A DNA stretch of 64,000 bases from RYN-230 sp963717125. GTDB lineage: Bacteria > Actinomycetota > Actinomycetes > Streptosporangiales > Streptosporangiaceae. Within the stretch, counting starts at the first letter, position 1, and each line of letters begins with the position of its first letter. The stretch lies in the NCBI GenBank assembly GCA_963717125.1, contig CAVQVG010000018.1, positions 297,181 through 361,180 of the forward strand. The letters are read 5' to 3'. Under the pieces are notes generated by a model, which had not been told where the DNA came from, did not search any database, and saw only the letters and a list, made by a program, of their open reading frames with translations. Position numbers and translations under genes: made by a program. This document shows positions 62,447 through 64,000 of this stretch, piece after piece.

Positions 62447-63283
62447 ATGAGTACCGCGACTATACAGACGCAAACCGCGCCGATCGATGGTCTGAAGATT
62501 CGCTACGCCGACTCGGGGACCGCCTACGGTCCGGTCATCCTGCTCACAAGCCCCTGGCCAGAAAGCTTGTTCGCGTTCCGGCGTGTCTGGCCGCTTCTCA
62601 CGCAGACCGGACGGCTAGTCGCGGTCGACCTGCCAGGGTTTGGCCACTCGGAAGGCCGGCCCGACGTGCTCACCCCCACCGCCATGGGCGAGTTCCTCGG
62701 CCACTTCATCTCCAAACTCGGCCTGGGCAAGCCGCACCTCGTGGCGCCTGACGTGGGCGCCAGCGCCGCCCTGTTCCTGGCCGCACGCCACCCTGACGCG
62801 GTCACCAGCCTGGTCATCGGCGGCGGCGGCGCGGCCTACCCGCTCGAGGTGACCGGCACCCTCGCCGACATCATCGCCGCTCCGGGGATCGAGGTTTTTC
62901 GTGGCATGGACCGCGCCACGCTTGGCGCGAGCGTGGCGCCCGCGGCGGCCCGTGCCCAGGAGCCCGAGGTCTGGGAGGACTACGTCTCGGCCTACGAGAA
63001 CGGCCGGTTCGCCGAGTCCACCCGCTACGTGCGCAGCTACCCCGAGCAGCTTCCCGTGCTGCGTGACCTGCTACCCGGGATCCAGCTGCCCGTACACGTC
63101 TTCGCCTCCGCCGACGACCCCCTAGTCCCAGTGTCCAACGGCGAGTACCTGGCCCAGCGAATCTCCGGCAGCAGGCTGACTATCCTGCCCGCCAGCCACT
63201 TCGCCTGGGAGGAGATCCCAGACCAGTTTGCCGCCCTCATCACCGACTCGGTCACCGAGGCCGAGAACCGGACCAGCCAGTGA
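62447..63283 (+). CDS. Alpha/beta hydrolase with Asp-type nucleophile (epoxide hydrolase/haloalkane dehalogenase-like)
   Basis: The 278-residue protein starts MSTATIQTQTAPIDGLKIRY. The elbow HLVAPDVGASAALFL has Asp where serine hydrolases have Ser, as in haloalkane dehalogenases and epoxide hydrolases. The acid could be in HVFASADDPLVP and the base His in PASHFAWEEIPDQF. The oxyanion region reads TSPWPES instead of HGNPTSS, so activity is uncertain. It is divergent from the MmyB-type regulator and overlaps the next hydrolase gene (GTGA), so the two hydrolases are probably co-transcribed. Confidence 0.85.
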   Translation: MSTATIQTQTAPIDGLKIRYADSGTAYGPVILLTSPWPESLFAFRRVWPLLTQTGRLVAVDLPGFGHSEGRPDVLTPTAMGEFLGHFISKLGLGKPHLVAPDVGASAALFLAARHPDAVTSLVIGGGGAAYPLEVTGTLADIIAAPGIEVFRGMDRATLGASVAPAAARAQEPEVWEDYVSAYENGRFAESTRYVRSYPEQLPVLRDLLPGIQLPVHVFASADDPLVPVSNGEYLAQRISGSRLTILPASHFAWEEIPDQFAALITDSVTEAENRTSQ

Positions 63284-64000
63284 CCGCACCCGCCGCTGGC
63301 GCTAGCAGCGTCCACATGATCGTCCTGCCCGGCGGCGGCTACGCCGAGCACGCCGTCCACGAGGCCGAGCCCATAGCCGACTGGCTCGGTCAGATCGGCA
63401 TTCCCGCCAGCGTGTTCCGCTACCCTCTCCACACCCGCCACCCGGTGCCGCTCGAGGCGCTGCGCGCCGAGATCAGCCGCCGCCGCGCTAACGGCGCCCA
63501 GCGCATCGGGCTCATCGGCTTCTCCGCCGGCGGCCACCTGGCCGGCCTGGCTGCCCTGGCCCCCGGCGCCACGCCCGACCAGGCCGTGCAGTTCGCAGTG
63601 CTGGGCTACGCCATCACCTCGATGGAAACCGAGACCTACCGCCCGGCTCGGCTGATCTTGCTGGGCGAAGACGCCAGCCCGGAGCAGCGCCGGTTGACCT
63701 CGCTGGACGCGCTGGTCACGTCCGGTTCACCATCGTTCTTCATCTGGCACACCGCAGAGGACCCCTACGTCCCGCCCGAACACACCTACCGCCTCGCCAC
63801 CGCACTCGCGGCCGGCAGCGTCCCGCACGCCGTGCACGTGTTCGCCCACGGGCCGCACAGCCTCGGCCTGGCCCGCGGCGCCTGGCGAGACCGAGCTCTG
63901 GACCACGCTGGCGGAAGCCTGGATCCACGAACAGGCGTGAGTGACCAACGCAGCGGCGTCGTCAGATTGCCCCTCCTCCGTGAACACGCAAGGCAGCAGA
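63280..64000 (+). CDS. Alpha/beta hydrolase (BD-FAE/esterase-like), probable frameshift near its 3' end
   Basis: The frame starts at a GTG overlapping the upstream stop and runs off the window. Motifs are MIVLPGGGYAEHA (oxyanion), IGLIGFSAGGHLAGL (Ser), FFIWHTAEDPYVPPE (Asp) and HVFAHGPHSLGLARG (His). After that histidine the frame becomes Arg/Gly-rich without a stop, whereas an alternative frame reads GETELWTTLAEAWIHEQA and stops at 63938-63940. A single extra base near 63870-63880 would explain this, giving a natural protein of about 220 residues. Confidence 0.75.
   Translation, partial: MTAPAAGASSVHMIVLPGGGYAEHAVHEAEPIADWLGQIGIPASVFRYPLHTRHPVPLEALRAEISRRRANGAQRIGLIGFSAGGHLAGLAALAPGATPDQAVQFAVLGYAITSMETETYRPARLILLGEDASPEQRRLTSLDALVTSGSPSFFIWHTAEDPYVPPEHTYRLATALAAGSVPHAVHVFAHGPHSLGLARGAWRDRALDHAGGSLDPRTGVSDQRSGVVRLPLLREHARQQ

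Overview
The window comes from a high-GC actinobacterium, probably a filamentous soil or plant-associated one. Coding strands are G/C-biased at third positions, GTG starts with GTGA/ATGA overlaps are frequent, and a pSAM2-like actinobacterial integrative and conjugative element (AICE) sits in a tRNA gene. The genus cannot be fixed from the sequence.

Region 1 (1-3569) is chromosomal: the end of a secreted Ser/Thr/Pro-rich surface protein, an alpha/beta hydrolase and a cupin enzyme. Region 2 (3570-23389) is tRNA-Thr(GGT) followed by an AICE. Its leftward core carries int, xis, a RepSA-type initiator, a TGT/DpdA-like protein, a DUF2637 membrane protein, an HTH protein, an RRQRL-type zinc protein, a J-domain/SprT-like fusion, a TraB/FtsK translocase, membrane and small proteins, and an SCO3933-family protein. 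The rightward and variable half carries a frameshifted HTH regulator coupled to an HExxH protein, a decayed tandem duplication, a candidate nuclease/partner pair and a pentapeptide-repeat protein. Near-palindromes of the type TTGACGCTTAAGCGTCA recur upstream of the AICE transcription units and look like one operator family.

Region 3 (23390-39464) is a second island between two more copies of the same 44-bp att core, but it has no integrase. It holds endonuclease V, an IS21-family element with two passenger genes, a frameshifted Fn3 surface protein, an Mrr-type nuclease, a HEPN/NB-ARC/TPR STAND protein, an OLD-type ATPase-TOPRIM nuclease and a VapBC pair. It is best read as a defence-rich orphan (CIME-like) island stacked behind the AICE. 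Each att core is followed within about 60 bp by a different directly repeated octamer pair, consistent with arm sites of successive elements with different integrases.

Region 4 (39465-64000) is chromosomal and mixes intact metabolic genes with gene remnants. A leftward operon encodes a GltD-like Fe-S flavoprotein, pyruvate:ferredoxin oxidoreductase and a dihydroorotate-dehydrogenase-like protein. It is followed by a zinc alcohol dehydrogenase with a TetR regulator and shared operators, malic enzyme, a PNPOx-like protein, a polyhydroxyalkanoate group (depolymerase, RHH regulator, phasin), adenylate kinase, carbonic anhydrase, several alpha/beta hydrolases, an LLM flavin oxidoreductase and an MmyB-type regulator. 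Remnants of pyrophosphatase, an ABC ATPase, an XRE regulator, a TetR gene and a nucleotidyltransferase mark this segment as rearranged.
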